From: Plantago ovata
Lineage: Eukaryota; Streptophyta; Magnoliopsida; Lamiales; Plantaginaceae
Assembly (NCBI GenBank): GCA_028274465.1
Contig: CM051458.1
Coordinates: 79,194,085-79,258,084, forward strand
Length of the DNA stretch: 64,000 nt
Reading direction: 5' to 3'
Below, in pieces: positions 21,950 through 32,351 of the stretch. The translations under genes and the position numbers were made by a program. Within the stretch, counting starts at the first letter, position 1. Every line of letters starts with the position of its first letter. The notes under the pieces were generated by a model, which worked only from the letters and a program-made list of their open reading frames with translations, did not search any database and was not told the origin of the DNA.

Positions 21950-22600
21950 GGAATAGCTGCCTACCTCATGCACGGTAGCCTTCCTCGAGAAAAAGCTGAG
22001 GTACGAAGGATCAAAGGAAAGGTTGGTCGCTACATCGTGCAAGGAGATTACTTGTACAAAAGATCCTTCGAAGGAGTATACTTGATATGATGTGTAGCTG
22101 AAAATGAAGTGCCAAGAGTTTTAGGAGAAATGCACCAAGGAAGTTGCGGGGACCATGTCGGAGGAAGAACACTTACACAAAAAGTTGTCCGCCAAGGATT
22201 TTACTGGCCAACTATTCGCGAGGACGCTGCCCAATTCGTCCGAAAGTGCTAGGAGTGCCAGTTTCACGCAAACTTGATTAATGTTCTTGCCAAGCCCCTC
22301 ATGTCTATCTCGATCACATGTCCTTTTGATATTTGGGGTATCGACATAGTTGGTCCTTTCCCAAGGGGCACGAGACAAAAGAAGTTCTTCATTGTCGCAG
22401 TGGAATACTTCAGCAAGTGGGCCGAAGTAGAGGCAATGTCCACTATCACCGAGCAAAGAGTGATGAACTTCATATGGAGGAACATTGTGTGCCGCTTTGG
22501 CTTACCAAGAGTGCTCATCTTCGACAATGGCTGTCACCGACAATGGCTGTCCACTATCACCGAGCAAAGAGTAATTTTCCGGATTGTCACTGGTTGATAG
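21950..22600 (+). pseudogene. Tat-lineage integrase fragment
   Basis: The reading frames cover the zinc-binding N-terminus (EMHQGSCGDHVGGRTL, QGFYWPTIREDAAQFVRKC) and the catalytic core (PFDIWGIDIVGPFPRGTR, FIVAVEYFSKWAEVEAM). Stops interrupt at about 22088 and 22251. The frame ends within the core, where a 30-bp segment coding for TITEQRV has been copied three times (22438, 22548, 22616), so the element is broken at that point. Confidence 0.8.
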
Positions 22601-22650
22601 CCTTTGCTCGGATTGTCCACTATCACCGAGCAAAGAGTGATGAACTTCTT

Positions 22651-22855
22651 GAACACATTATCTCCCTATGGTATATATATAACTCTAAGACTCTCGCTTA
22701 TTTTATTATACGGTACAAATTTATTTATTTTTTGAACCAAACTTGTTTAATTTTATTTCAAAACAGTCAAAACAATACCTCAATTCTTAGATCTAGACGT
22801 TCCAAACTGGAGCACAACTCGACTACCAAATTGCTCTATCTAGTCTAACAACTAG
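22651..22855. other. Spacer left of LINE A
   Basis: AT-rich sequence ending TCTAACAACTAG directly before the LINE A tail. It should contain one copy of the LINE A target duplication, but I could not match it at the far end. Confidence 0.35.
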
Positions 22856-22937
22856 TTTTTTTTTTTAAATAAGATGCAGATATAATATAGATAGAAGAGA
22901 ACAGTACAACAGCTCGAAGAGCTAGTCTAACATCAGA

Positions 22938-24123
22938 TTACAGAGGAACTAATCTAGGGAAGGATCTAATTAAGTCATTAACTATAATTTTCAGTAACCA
23001 ATTCGGACACTGGTCCCAAATTCGAAAGTTACTCACATGACCCTGACGCAAAAAAGAAAATGTTTGATCACTTGAGCCCGGCTGGCACTGTAGCTGGTGT
23101 TGCCACGTCCCTGCCAACCCTTCACTTACAAATTTTGCCAAAGCATCCGCAGCTTGGTTAACCTGCTGATAGATGAAACACCAGTGACAATCCGCAAAAT
23201 TACGGGATAAAGAGATAATGTCTTCAAGAAGCCGCTGCTGCAACGGCCCTACGACGTTCCTCCTACGAATAGCCATACAGACATACTTAGAATTAGTTTT
23301 AATGTAAAGATGAGAAATATGCATTTGTGTAGCCAAAATAAGTCCTTGTTTAATTGCTTGTAATTCAACAATATTATTGGAGCAGTGCCCAATGTAAGCA
23401 CAAGCAGCTCTGATAAAGGAACCAGCATCATCTCGAAAGATGATGCTAAGCAGGGGCGGCTGAGGGCATGTGTAGTCAGCCCGACCGCACAGGGCCTCCA
23501 ATGAGTGAGGGCCACAAATTTATGTATAATATGTATATATACAGAGGTTTATGTTAAAAGACAAAAAAAATTAGTGGCTTAGTGGCTACAGATACTGGTA
23601 TAAGTGTTACATTCTAGCATAGGTCCATGGTTCAATTCTTGGTTCTAACATTTTTATCTTTTTTTTTTTTTTAACATTAATTTTTGGGCCTATCTTACCG
23701 GATCCAATAGGGCCCCTAAAATCGAGAGCCGTCCCTGATGCCAAGTCCAGCTTCACCTGGGTTTCCCTTGGAAGCACCATCTGTGTTCATTGCAATGTAA
23801 CCAGAAGGAGGAGGACGCCATTTGCAGTAAATAAGTGTTTTCTTCTTAGGATGAATCTCATGTAGAACAGATTGCATATGCATTAGATGCTGTAAATGCT
23901 TGTAAACAGAAAACCAAGTAAAATCGTGGTTCTTGAAAAGGCAGTTATTTCTGTAAGTCCAGATTAACCAAAGAAAGGTGCATAATCTCAATTGATGATG
24001 ATCATTAAGTGAGAAATCTGTAAAAAGATTGAGAAGAGAAGGATTATTGTCATGCCAACACCCCGACCATAATATATGTCGAAGATAATCAAATTTATGG
24101 CAATGAAACGCTAAATGATGCAT
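22938..24123 (-). pseudogene. LINE A RNase H domain, split by a MITE
   Basis: The first part (24123-23746) carries the zf-RVT end (FLWLIWTYRNNCLF) and the start of RNase H (MNTDGASKGNPGEAGLG). After the insert (23451-23737) it resumes as IFRDDAGSFIRAACAYIGHC and continues with NIVELQAIKQGL and an NQAADALAKFVSEG end block. The RNase H D-E-D residues are visible (NTDGAS, VELQAI, NQAADALA region). It ends at 22938, just before the poly-A tail. Confidence 0.85.
23451..23737. mobile_element. hAT-type MITE with an internal pol III-like promoter
   Basis: 287 bp with 11-bp terminal repeats CAGGGGCGGCT / CAGGGACGGCT (one mismatch) and an 8-bp target duplication ATGCTAAG / ATGCCAAG (23443-23450 and 23738-23745, one mismatch), as expected for hAT elements. 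It interrupts the LINE A RNase H frame. Inside are an A-box match (TGGCTTAGTGG, about 23575) and a B-box match (GGTTCAATTCT, about 23629), followed by a long T run, a tRNA-like or SINE-like layout. Confidence 0.82.
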
Positions 24124-24189
24124 AGATTCACTTTCCAGACCACAGAAAACACATAAAGAATCATTAACCAGACCCCATGCAATTTTTTT

Positions 24190-24729
24190 TCAAGAGTATA
24201 GATTCTATCATGCAACCATAATCAAAGGAAAAATTGAATGCGTGGTAGAAGTTTTAGCCTCCAAAGTTTCAGCCCTGGTAGGTGAGGACCCTGGTAAGTC
24301 TGTCTAGTTAAAAACTGGTAATAAGACTTAACAAAGAACTCACCTGATGGAGAATGAGCCCAAGTTAATCTATCATGTTGTGCAGACAAAGAAAGAGGGA
24401 AGCCCATAATTTGTTTAATAACAGGTAAAGGTAGAGCTTGGGCCAGTTTAATTACATTCCATTGATTATGATCAATGAAACTAGCTACATTTTCAGTAGA
24501 TGAGACATTAGACAAGGAAGCCAGATGCCTCAACTTTCCATTAGGGAGCCATACATCATCCTAGAAACTAATTTGTTGTCCATTCCCTAAATGCCATTTG
24601 AGATTATTCTTAAAGTGTGGAATATGTTTTGCCAAGCATTTCCAATCCAACTACTAGTAGGCTTAGCAGAAGCATGTAAAACAGTAGTATGAGGATAATA
24701 TTTGCCTTAAAAATCTTTGCACACAAATT
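24190..24729 (-). pseudogene. LINE A ORF2, region between RT and zf-RVT
   Basis: Recognisable LINE C-terminal text: KYYPHTTVLHASAKPTSSWI, WQNIFHTLKNNLKWHLGNGQ, DDVWLPNGKLRHLASLSNVS and LTWAHSPSGEFFVKSYYQFL. Several frames are needed, so it is decayed. It is separated from the upstream RT part by the solo LTR at 24735-25305. Confidence 0.75.
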
Positions 24730-24734
24730 AGTAG

Positions 24735-25021
24735 TGATATGGGGAAAAGAGGACCATTACATCAGAACCCCCCCCCCCCCCCAACTATATACCAAGAACC
24801 ATGTCTACATAATCCCTCCCTCGAAGGAGACAGGGGTAGCTATATAATCCCTCCCTCGAAACGGACAAGGGTAGCCGCGCCTTACGCACCGTGCCGCCGA
24901 AAGAATTAGACAGAGGACCCCCCCCCCCTCGAAGGATATGGACTGACACAGTATATCGTACTGACCAGTATGTCGTATTGTCCAGACAAAGGAAACATGC
25001 CACTACAGCGGGACCCACTTC

Positions 25022-25068
<47 letters not shown>

Positions 25069-25305
25069 TCCATTTATTACACTCGACACATTCATTCACA
25101 CCATTATTATTATGTTATATCTATTTCCATCAACCTTGAACGGGAGAACGGTCTAACTGAGGTAGGCCGCCTTCCATCCCCCTCCCTTAATCCTCCCCAC
25201 ATTCACTGTAGGTACCGGAGTCCCACCCATCAAATACTCAAGCCGTACGCTCCCACGGATTGAGAGATGGTGGAGTAGACCTTGAAACGGTTTTTACCCT
25301 CATCA
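24735..25305. mobile_element. Solo LTR inserted in LINE A
   Basis: 571 bp, begins TGATATGGGG and ends ACCCTCATCA, so it has TG...CA ends with a short TGAT/ATCA inverted repeat. The 5-bp target duplication AGTAG is exact (24730-24734 and 25306-25310). Removing the LTR and one duplication copy restores an uninterrupted LINE reading frame (SNPT | NLCAK). It holds two C runs (24769-24782 and 24919-24928) and a TA dinucleotide repeat. No gag or pol, so it is a recombination product. Confidence 0.88.
25021..25065. repeat. GT/AT dinucleotide microsatellite
   Basis: A GTGTGTGTG tract continues into about 17 TA units, inside the solo LTR. Confidence 0.9.
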
Positions 25306-26620
25306 AGTAGGATTTGAAAACAAATTCCAAAGTAATTTCCACTGGAAAGCCATGTTGAAAAAAAAAGTTCCTTAACCTACACCACCCACTTTTGGTGAAC
25401 ACACCAAGGACCATTTAACTTGACCTCTCTTTCTACCTGCTGAAGAGGCATTCCATAAGAAGTGTTTATTCAGTCCATCTATTTTATGCAATATAGAAGC
25501 TGGAATCTGTGCAATAGACATGAATTATGCTGGAATGGAAGAAGTAACAGATTGAATTAACACCTTCCTACCTTGATAAGATAAGAACCTATTGTACCAC
25601 TTCCCAATCCTATTCTGAATCTTATCAATAAGATAATGAAACAAGTCTAACTTCTTCCAACCAAACAAGAATGAAATCCCTAAATACCTGTCTTGTCTAT
25701 TATTGTAACTAACCCCCAAGAAATTATTAATCCATTGCTTCAGATGCAGCGGTGTATTTGGAGAGTAGATTATTCTAGACTTACTCCAACATGCAGCTTG
25801 TCCAGCTGCCCGTTTTCATAATCAGAGAGGCTTTCTTTAAGATATTTAACTGAAGTATAAGAGGTCTTACAAAAGACCATGGTCTCATCAGCAAAACTAA
25901 GCAATGAAATAGTATATCCCTTCCTAGAAGACCTAAGACCAGAAATGTGACCTTGAGATATTTTATTGCATAAATAAATTGTGAACAAGTTCTGACATTA
26001 TAAACAAATATGGAGACAAGAGATCCCCTTGCCTAAGACCCCTTTGAGGAGTCCATGTATCTGAAGTAACCTGATTTATTTTAACATGATACCTGACATA
26101 AGTGACTGTAAACATAATTAAATCAATGATTTTTTAGGAAAATTGAACTTTTGAAGTGCTAATTTTAAAAAACTCCATTCAATTTTGTCATATGCTTTTG
26201 CAATATCAAGCTTCAAGGCTAAGTAATACTATTTTGATTTTCTTTTGGTAGACATTGTATGCAATAACTCATGAGTCATAAGAATATTGTCTGAAATGTG
26301 CCTGCCAGAAACAAAGCCATTTTGTAAAGGAGAGATCAGTTTATTCATGAGGGGCCTTAATCTGTGAACTATAACTTTAGAAATAATTTTATAAAGTACA
26401 GTACACAAGCTAATGGGCCTCAAATCACTAGGAACCTGTGCATTTTCCTTTTTAGGAATAACTATAACTTGTGTCTCATTAATCCTCGTGTCAAAAACCC
26501 CATTAATGAAGAAGGACTTAACTAAAGTCACAACTTCTGGACCTAAAATATTCCAAGCAGAAGTGTAAACTTAGAAGTAAAACCATCAACCCCAGGTGAT
26601 TTTTCAGGGTTGATGGAGTT
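25306..26620 (-). pseudogene. LINE A reverse transcriptase
   Basis: Pieces in order on the minus strand: VIVIPKKENAQVPSDLRPIS then LCTVLYKIISKVIVHRLRP and QNGFVSGRHISDN (26531-26229), a KLDIAKAYDKIEW block (about 26210), the active-site block ISLLSFADETMVFCKTSYTS (about 25890), and YLGISFLFGWKKLDLFHYLI then GKWYNRFLSYQGRKVLIQSV (25719-25525). Plant LINE RTs have FADD at the active site; this copy has FADE, losing one catalytic aspartate. Frameshifts separate the pieces. Confidence 0.85.
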
Positions 26621-26978
26621 TGCTGCCTCCTAGATTTTCTGATCTGATGGATCCTGAAGTAAATTCATTTGCTCATCAGAACACAGTACTGGAGTTATGA
26701 TTGTATGAAACTTATGTAACTGAGTAGCTTGCTGTCTAGAATTCACATAGAAAAAATCTTTAAAGACCTGGAAAATTTCTTTGGGTTCATGGAACCACTG
26801 ATTTTGTGCATTTTTGATGCCATGTATAAAGTTTCTTCTCTTTTGATGAGAAGCAATGGCATGAAAATACCTAGTATTCCCATCCCATTGAGTTACCCAT
26901 TAATTTCCTCTTGGCTCTCTGTGACCGGAAATATTTTCTTTGGACCTGTAAGGATTGCAATTCTTTTTCTAACTGTAA

Positions 26979-27963
26979 TTACTTGTTACCAAGAACAGGT
27001 GGGTTGAGATGAACCCTATTCTCCAAGTGATGTATTTGTGTAGTGATATTTCTAGTAAGTGAGTTTAGATGATGCAACTCATGCAAATTCCAGTGAGGTA
27101 TTTGTGTAGAAAGAGTTGCACATTTATCCCACAAAGTGTTACCCCCTTGAACATTAGTTTGCCAAAACAGTTGGAGATTATTCATGTATTTATTGTTTAA
27201 AACCCATATATTTTCAAAAATAAACTTTCTTGGTATATTAATCCTAGACTCTCCTGTATCAATCAACAGTGGTTGATGATCTGAAGGGGTATAACTTAAA
27301 TGTGTGACAGTGGCATTTGGAAAACGATTCAACCAGTGTCGATTAGCACAGGCACGATCTAAACGTTTTGCTATAAAGTTTCCAGTAAAACAACGATTAG
27401 TCCAAGTGAATAAACTACCACAAAAACCTAAGTCATGCATACCACAATAATTTAAGCAATCTCTAAATCGATTAATCCTATTCAAAGGCTCTCTATTACC
27501 CCCTAGCTTTTCAGAAGGATCCAATATAGCATTAAAGTCACCAGATAACAACCAAGCAGAATGGACTGAAAGAGATAACGATTTTAATTTATCCCATACC
27601 TGTTGGTGGTTCAAAGGTTGAGGATGATGGTATACATTCGTGTAATCAAAAGTTGGATTCTGTGGAGACACTGGATCCTTAACTCGAACATGAACTGTCA
27701 TCCACCTCATACAACTTAAGATTAGTTTCTGCTGCATTCCACAAGACCCAATAGCCGCCAGTCTGTGGATGCTCAGGAGGTGGGGCCATTACACATTTGT
27801 TAAGATATGGCAACGCATCAATGTAAGCTTGAGAAGCCTGACTGGACAACCTGGTGTCCATGACAATAGTCACCAAGGGTCGATGCTGGAGAATATTATT
27901 GTACAAGTCCCCCTGAAAAGCTGAACGTCCAGCACCACGAGCATTCCAGACTAGTATCTTCAT
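26979..27963 (-). pseudogene. LINE A apurinic endonuclease domain (start of ORF2)
   Basis: ORF2 starts at the ATG at 27963 with MKILVWNARGAGRSAF and continues with the TRLSSQ block. A frameshift near 27700 precedes the HVRVKDPVS, AWLLSGDFNAILDPSEKLGG, YCGMHDLGFCGSLFTWTNRC and HLSYTPSDHQPLLI blocks, which are the usual EEP endonuclease motifs (GDFN, TW.N, SDH). The SDH catalytic triad end is intact. It nicks the target for target-primed reverse transcription in active relatives. Confidence 0.85.
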
Positions 27964-27994
27964 TGCATAAGGATCAATTTCCGTGGACTAATTC

Positions 27995-29607
27995 TCATGT
28001 TGCATCGCCGGCCCCAGGCCATCTGGACCGCTTCCCAACGGGACTGGGGTCACCGCATGAGGTATCACGCTTTCCCAAGGACTGAGATAAATCAGGTGAC
28101 GGAACTCTAGGCCGGTTGAGAGAAGATTGTCCATCAGAGTGTACCTGAGAGAGAACGAGTTGGTTCCGTTGGGAATCTGCAAGAGCCAAGGCAGCTGATG
28201 GTACGGCTTGATTCGGACTAGATTGTCGTCCACTAGGCAGAATTGAGAGTTGACCCTGACTTCGTCCAGAGATGGGAACAAATTCATTGGAACCAATGGC
28301 ATCTGATTCTAAGCTTGGTTGTGCCCATTCAATAGGAACTGGTTTGAGTTGGGAGAGGGAGGTTGTGTCTCAGGCAGTCCGATTGAGACATATGGTATCT
28401 CCTCCAGAATTGAGAAAGATTGTTCCCCTTGTTGTGCAGTTGAAGTCATCCGTGAGGAACTCTCTGGCCTTAGCACTGGGTTGGAGGATCTCACCATTAA
28501 TTCCCAGGATGGTGCACGCCCTATTAGCGGTTGTTGAGGAAGCTGGCTCACCCAGCTCGGGCTGGACCTCTGGGGAAGGCTGTGAGCATTGTGATCTGGT
28601 TCCTGGTACTCTTGCATGGTGAGAGTGCTTGTGATGGCTGCCCTGAGAACATGCAGTGGGATGTTCTGCTCCAGATTGATCGGAATACGGACTAAACCGA
28701 GGAGCATATAACTTTCAGTCTTGCTTAAAACCCCCCTGAAATTGATTTGAGCCCCTTGGGGCAGAAGACCGGGTGTGGGTTGCATTGGGTGAGGATTTGC
28801 ATGCATTGAACTGGGTTTAAATGGAGGAGCCACCACATTCCGATCCAAACCGTCGGCTGCATCAGTACAGTCGGAGGCATCTGTGGCACCGGAAGCATCG
28901 GCATTGGCCCTGGAATTGAGATCAGTTGGACTGGAGCGTTTGGTGGAATTAGGGCTTGTGGAAGTGCGTTGGGAGCATGGGTTGGGTGATTGGCCACAAT
29001 GTCTACCCATCTCCGGCGTCGTTGTGGGTGTCGCTGATGAGGTTGAAACGCCATGAGAAATTTGGGAGGGAAGGTGAAGCGTCGTTGCAGTGAAGGAAGA
29101 GGGTTGGAAAGATGTGGGTTTGAAAAGAATTAATATCAGTACAAGTATTTGTAGAGGAAGGTTTATTATTAATTAAAAAATTTGTGGACATGTTAATGGA
29201 AGTGGGGTCTAGGTTTATAGGTTGGCGTGTAATTGCATGCTTCACTGTAGCAGTGTTAATGGCATGATTATTCGATAGATCATCTTGATTAAGAGGAGAA
29301 GGACTATTATTGACCAAAGAAGTGGATGAGTCAACTTGGTCAGGTAAATCTGTCGAATCCTCTAGATCCATTAAGACTTGGAACGTATTCAAATTTGGGC
29401 TTGGAGTTTTTGTGTTATTGGACTTCTGATTGTTGGGCTGGGTGATCACCTTATCTGATTTTGAGCTTCTAGAAATATTGCGATCCATCCCTGTAGTTGG
29501 TGTACCACCGTTTGACTTATTGATATTCGTGGAGTCCTCGTGTCTGCCTGCATGCTGTCTGGCGTAGTCTTTTTCTTTTTTGCCCTTGTCTATATATTGA
29601 CCATCGT
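27995..29607 (-). pseudogene. LINE A ORF1, C-terminal part
   Basis: Low-complexity, Pro/Ser/Asn-rich text typical of the tail of plant LINE ORF1 proteins (for example KVITQPNNQKSNNTKTPSPN, DLEDSTDLPDQVDSSTSLVN) continues from the split beyond element E3 and ends at TAG/TGA codons just before ORF2. At least two frame changes occur. Confidence 0.65.
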
Positions 29608-30844
29608 TCTCACTACAAGAAATCCTCAAATAGCCACCGCACGTGGAGACGGATACTATCCGTGGCTAAACTAGCCACGAATCAGCCTTTTAGCCACGGA
29701 TAGCCACGAACTGAGTTTGAACGCTCAGTTCGTGCTTGGCCAGGCTCGAGTTCGTGTCGTAGGGCCACGGATACATTCTATCCGTTGCTAGGACAACTAC
29801 GGCTATTATCCGTAGTTAAGTAGTTGACTGTTTTTTTTAATAAAAAGAAAAACTAAAATAAATTCCTAGCCACGGAGATAGACTTTATCTGTGGCTACGG
29901 CTGAGTATATAATGTCCGAATGGCTGCAGTCCCCCATTTCTCTCCCACTCCAAACCCTAAACCCCATTAGATTCTTCTCTTCTTCTCCGTCTCCTCCACA
30001 GGTGCCACCACAAGAGTCACCACCGGAGCCACCACATCCACCACCATCTCCGATCGGTAAGTGTTCTCTTCCCTTTCCTCTCATTCTCTTGTTCTTCTCC
30101 AATCGTTAATTTTCTCTCATTCTCTTGCTAATCGGTTGAATCCCGTAGGGAGCCACCACCATTGTGCCGCCGTGACGACACCACCACCACAGCCACCGGA
30201 AACGTCCAGCTCCTCCTCTTCTGCCGACTCTCTGTCCAAATTAAATATTGAATTATTGAATTTAATCTGAATTTATTGAAATTATTGGATTAAATATGAG
30301 ATTATTGGAATTATTGTATTAGATCTGGATTAAATATGGAATTAATGGTTGAAATGTGGATTAATGAAATTTATTCTGTTAATTATGAATTAATTAAATT
30401 TATTATGTTAATTTATGTTAAGTAAAGATTCTGGAAATGAATTTTGTATATTTAAGATTCTGCATATTTGGCCAGTCCATTATTTATAATTTTTAATAAT
30501 GTTTTTATTTTAATTATGCATATTTGTTAATTTATGTTAATTAATTTTTATAATATTCTGAAAATTAAATTAAATAGATTTCTTAATTAAATATGTTAAC
30601 GGTAGTTTAAATTACATTAAATTAGTTATGTTAGCTAGAATCAGAATCAGTAATTAGATTAAATTTTTGCCTATCACTCTATTTTGGAAATATAAAGTGC
30701 GATGATGCTATACAAATATTAGTTTCGATGTATTGGTTTAGGCTTTTCTCGGATCAAAACTAATATTATACGTTCATTGTCGATTAGAACGCGTTATATT
30801 GGTTTTCAACTTACATTTTCTACATACAGACATAATGAACAACG

Positions 30845-31659
30845 ATGGAGCACAACCCCCCACCCCCCAAGGAGGACATGGCACGCCTCGAGTGGTTTCC
30901 GGGCCAGACATACAATGGCCTTCCGGTGTTGCACTATGCTGGTGGAAGGTAAGTTCTCATTAATTGGTATGGTATAGTTCTCCTATGTGCTTGTTATATA
31001 TAGATGTATTTAATGGCTAAAACTTTAAAACTGTGTATGACAGGTTGTTTTCGGAGTCTGCTAGAGACAGGCTATCCACGATACTGCACCGAAAGTCATT
31101 GCTGCCTCCTAGTAACCCGAGTGGTGGTCAGAAGTGGAGTACGATTCCCTTCAGCGTGAGGTGGGGCTATTTCCTTGAGCTCCAGGTACTTTACTTACAA
31201 ACGTTCAAGTATTTTTGCATTATTACGTTCGCATTCAAAATGGGTAGGCGGCGCCCACTACCTTGTTTATAAAAAATACGTACGTCCGCATTGAAAATGG
31301 GTAGGCGGCACCCACTACCTTATTTATTAACAATATGTAAGTCCGCATTCAACATGGGTAGGCGCCGCCCACTACTATATATATTTGGCTTATTTTAAGT
31401 AATTGAACTCTTGCAGACGCACTATTGGGTCCCTAGTGTGCGTTCGGCGATGTTGTGGAAGGTCTTCAACCAACAGGCTTCCCCAATCTACAGGCGAAGG
31501 GTTCACCTAGCAAAACGATTGCGCATCGATAACGAGTCCCATGCATGGGCTAACTACATTGACCCCGACGATTATGATTTGTGGGATGCGCATTGGAACC
31601 CGTCGTCGGCACCGATACCCGAGCATTGGGCCGGTGCAGTGGAGAACCCGGACCCTTAG
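30845..31659 (+). CDS. CACTA-borne 162-residue protein, possible compact TNPA-like/Ptta family member
   Basis: Exons 30845-30948, 31044-31185 and 31417-31659 have consensus GT-AG borders and join in frame to 163 codons including the stop. The protein starts MEHNPPPPKEDMARLEWFPG, then YNGLPVLHYAGG, GGQKWSTIPFSVRWGYFLEL, and in exon 3 THYWVPSVRSAMLWKVF, RRRVHLAKRLRID and YDLWDAHWNPSS. The order W..F, basic stretch, W(I/A), LW.AHWN resembles the C-terminal part of plant Ptta/En/Spm transposase proteins, so a DNA-binding accessory role on the subterminal repeats is possible (inference). E2 carries a decayed relative with the same exon order, so this gene travels with the element family. A 5' untranslated exon probably lies near 29900-30057. 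Confidence 0.7.
31238..31376 (+). repeat. Three tandem quasi-palindromes in intron 2 of the E3 gene
   Basis: GGGTAGGCGGCGCCCACTACC at 31242, with near copies at 31299 and 31356 (57-bp spacing), each after a CGCATT(C/G)AA sequence. GGTAG pairs with CTACC and the inner part is GC-rich. The same core occurs twice in the matching intron of E2 (19984-20003 and 20031-20050, reversed). Confidence 0.75.
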
Positions 31660-32280
31660 CTAGTTTTCTTGCTTGGATTTATGTTTATCTCCGCACGAAC
31701 ACTTTGTAATTTATTGTTTTAGAATGTACATTCTTAGAATGTTTTAATGTATTCGTAGATTTAAATATTTGTTTTCTACATTAATTCGTATGATTTTTGT
31801 ATAATTAAATCTACAAATACCCAATAAATATTATCACATGTCTAATATTAATAATATTGAAAACAAAATAAAAAAGAAAAAAAACATTAAATTAAATCAG
31901 TTAACTTAGCAACGGATATACTTTATCCGTGGCAAAAGCACCAACGGATAGTATCTATCCGTAAAGCACTCACATTTGTTTTCTTATTATTAAATAATAA
32001 GAAGTGTGACTGATAGATTTTATCCGTTTCTAGGTGTAGAGACGGATAAAATCTATCTGTGGCAAAGCTCGGAGCACGGATCTAACCCGGTCAAGTCCTT
32101 ATTCGTGGCTACAAGTCCCGATTCGTCGCTAGGTTTAGCCACGGATACTTATCTGTGGCTAACAAGCTGCTACGCCAAAAATGGCGACGAGCTTACTAGT
32201 AACGGATCCGTGGCTACAACTTTGTAGCCACGGATCGGTCTTTTTAGCCACGGATAAAAACCATATTTTTTATAGTCTCT

Positions 32281-32351
32281 TATGTTGTTGTCTAAAGAAT
32301 GGCTTCTTAACCACAGTCGACCAAGAATTATCATTCAAGTGTACATGTTCC
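32281..32351 (-). pseudogene. LINE A ORF1 fragment between E3 and LINE B
   Basis: Only about 70 bp of LINE A remain here. The minus strand reads EHVHLNDNSWSTVVKKPFFR, which continues from SSQQNQ on the far side of LINE B when its 15-bp target duplication is counted once. Confidence 0.75.

Larger units (their letters stand above)
18379..22650 (+). mobile_element. Deleted Ty3/gypsy Tat/Ogre-lineage element
   Basis: One LTR (18379-21925, split by CACTA E2), a Tat/Athila-type primer binding site, then directly an integrase fragment. gag, protease, RT and RNase H are gone and no 3' LTR is seen. The lineage is inferred from the primer binding site and from the integrase motif GIDIVGPFP followed by ITEQRV and IVCRFGLPRVL. 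Confidence 0.75.
29611..32277 (+). mobile_element. CACTA element E3 carrying an intact small gene
   Basis: 2,667 bp. Left end CACTACAAGAAATCC; the right end, reversed, is GACTATAAAAAATATGG (terminal C to G change and weak repeat match). The 3-bp target duplication TCT is exact (29608-29610 and 32278-32280). Subterminal repeats are of the TAGCCACGGATA type at both ends. It sits in LINE A ORF1. The interior has a CT-rich leader with a donor (GATCG|GTAAGT, about 30057) and then a three-exon gene. Confidence 0.9.
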
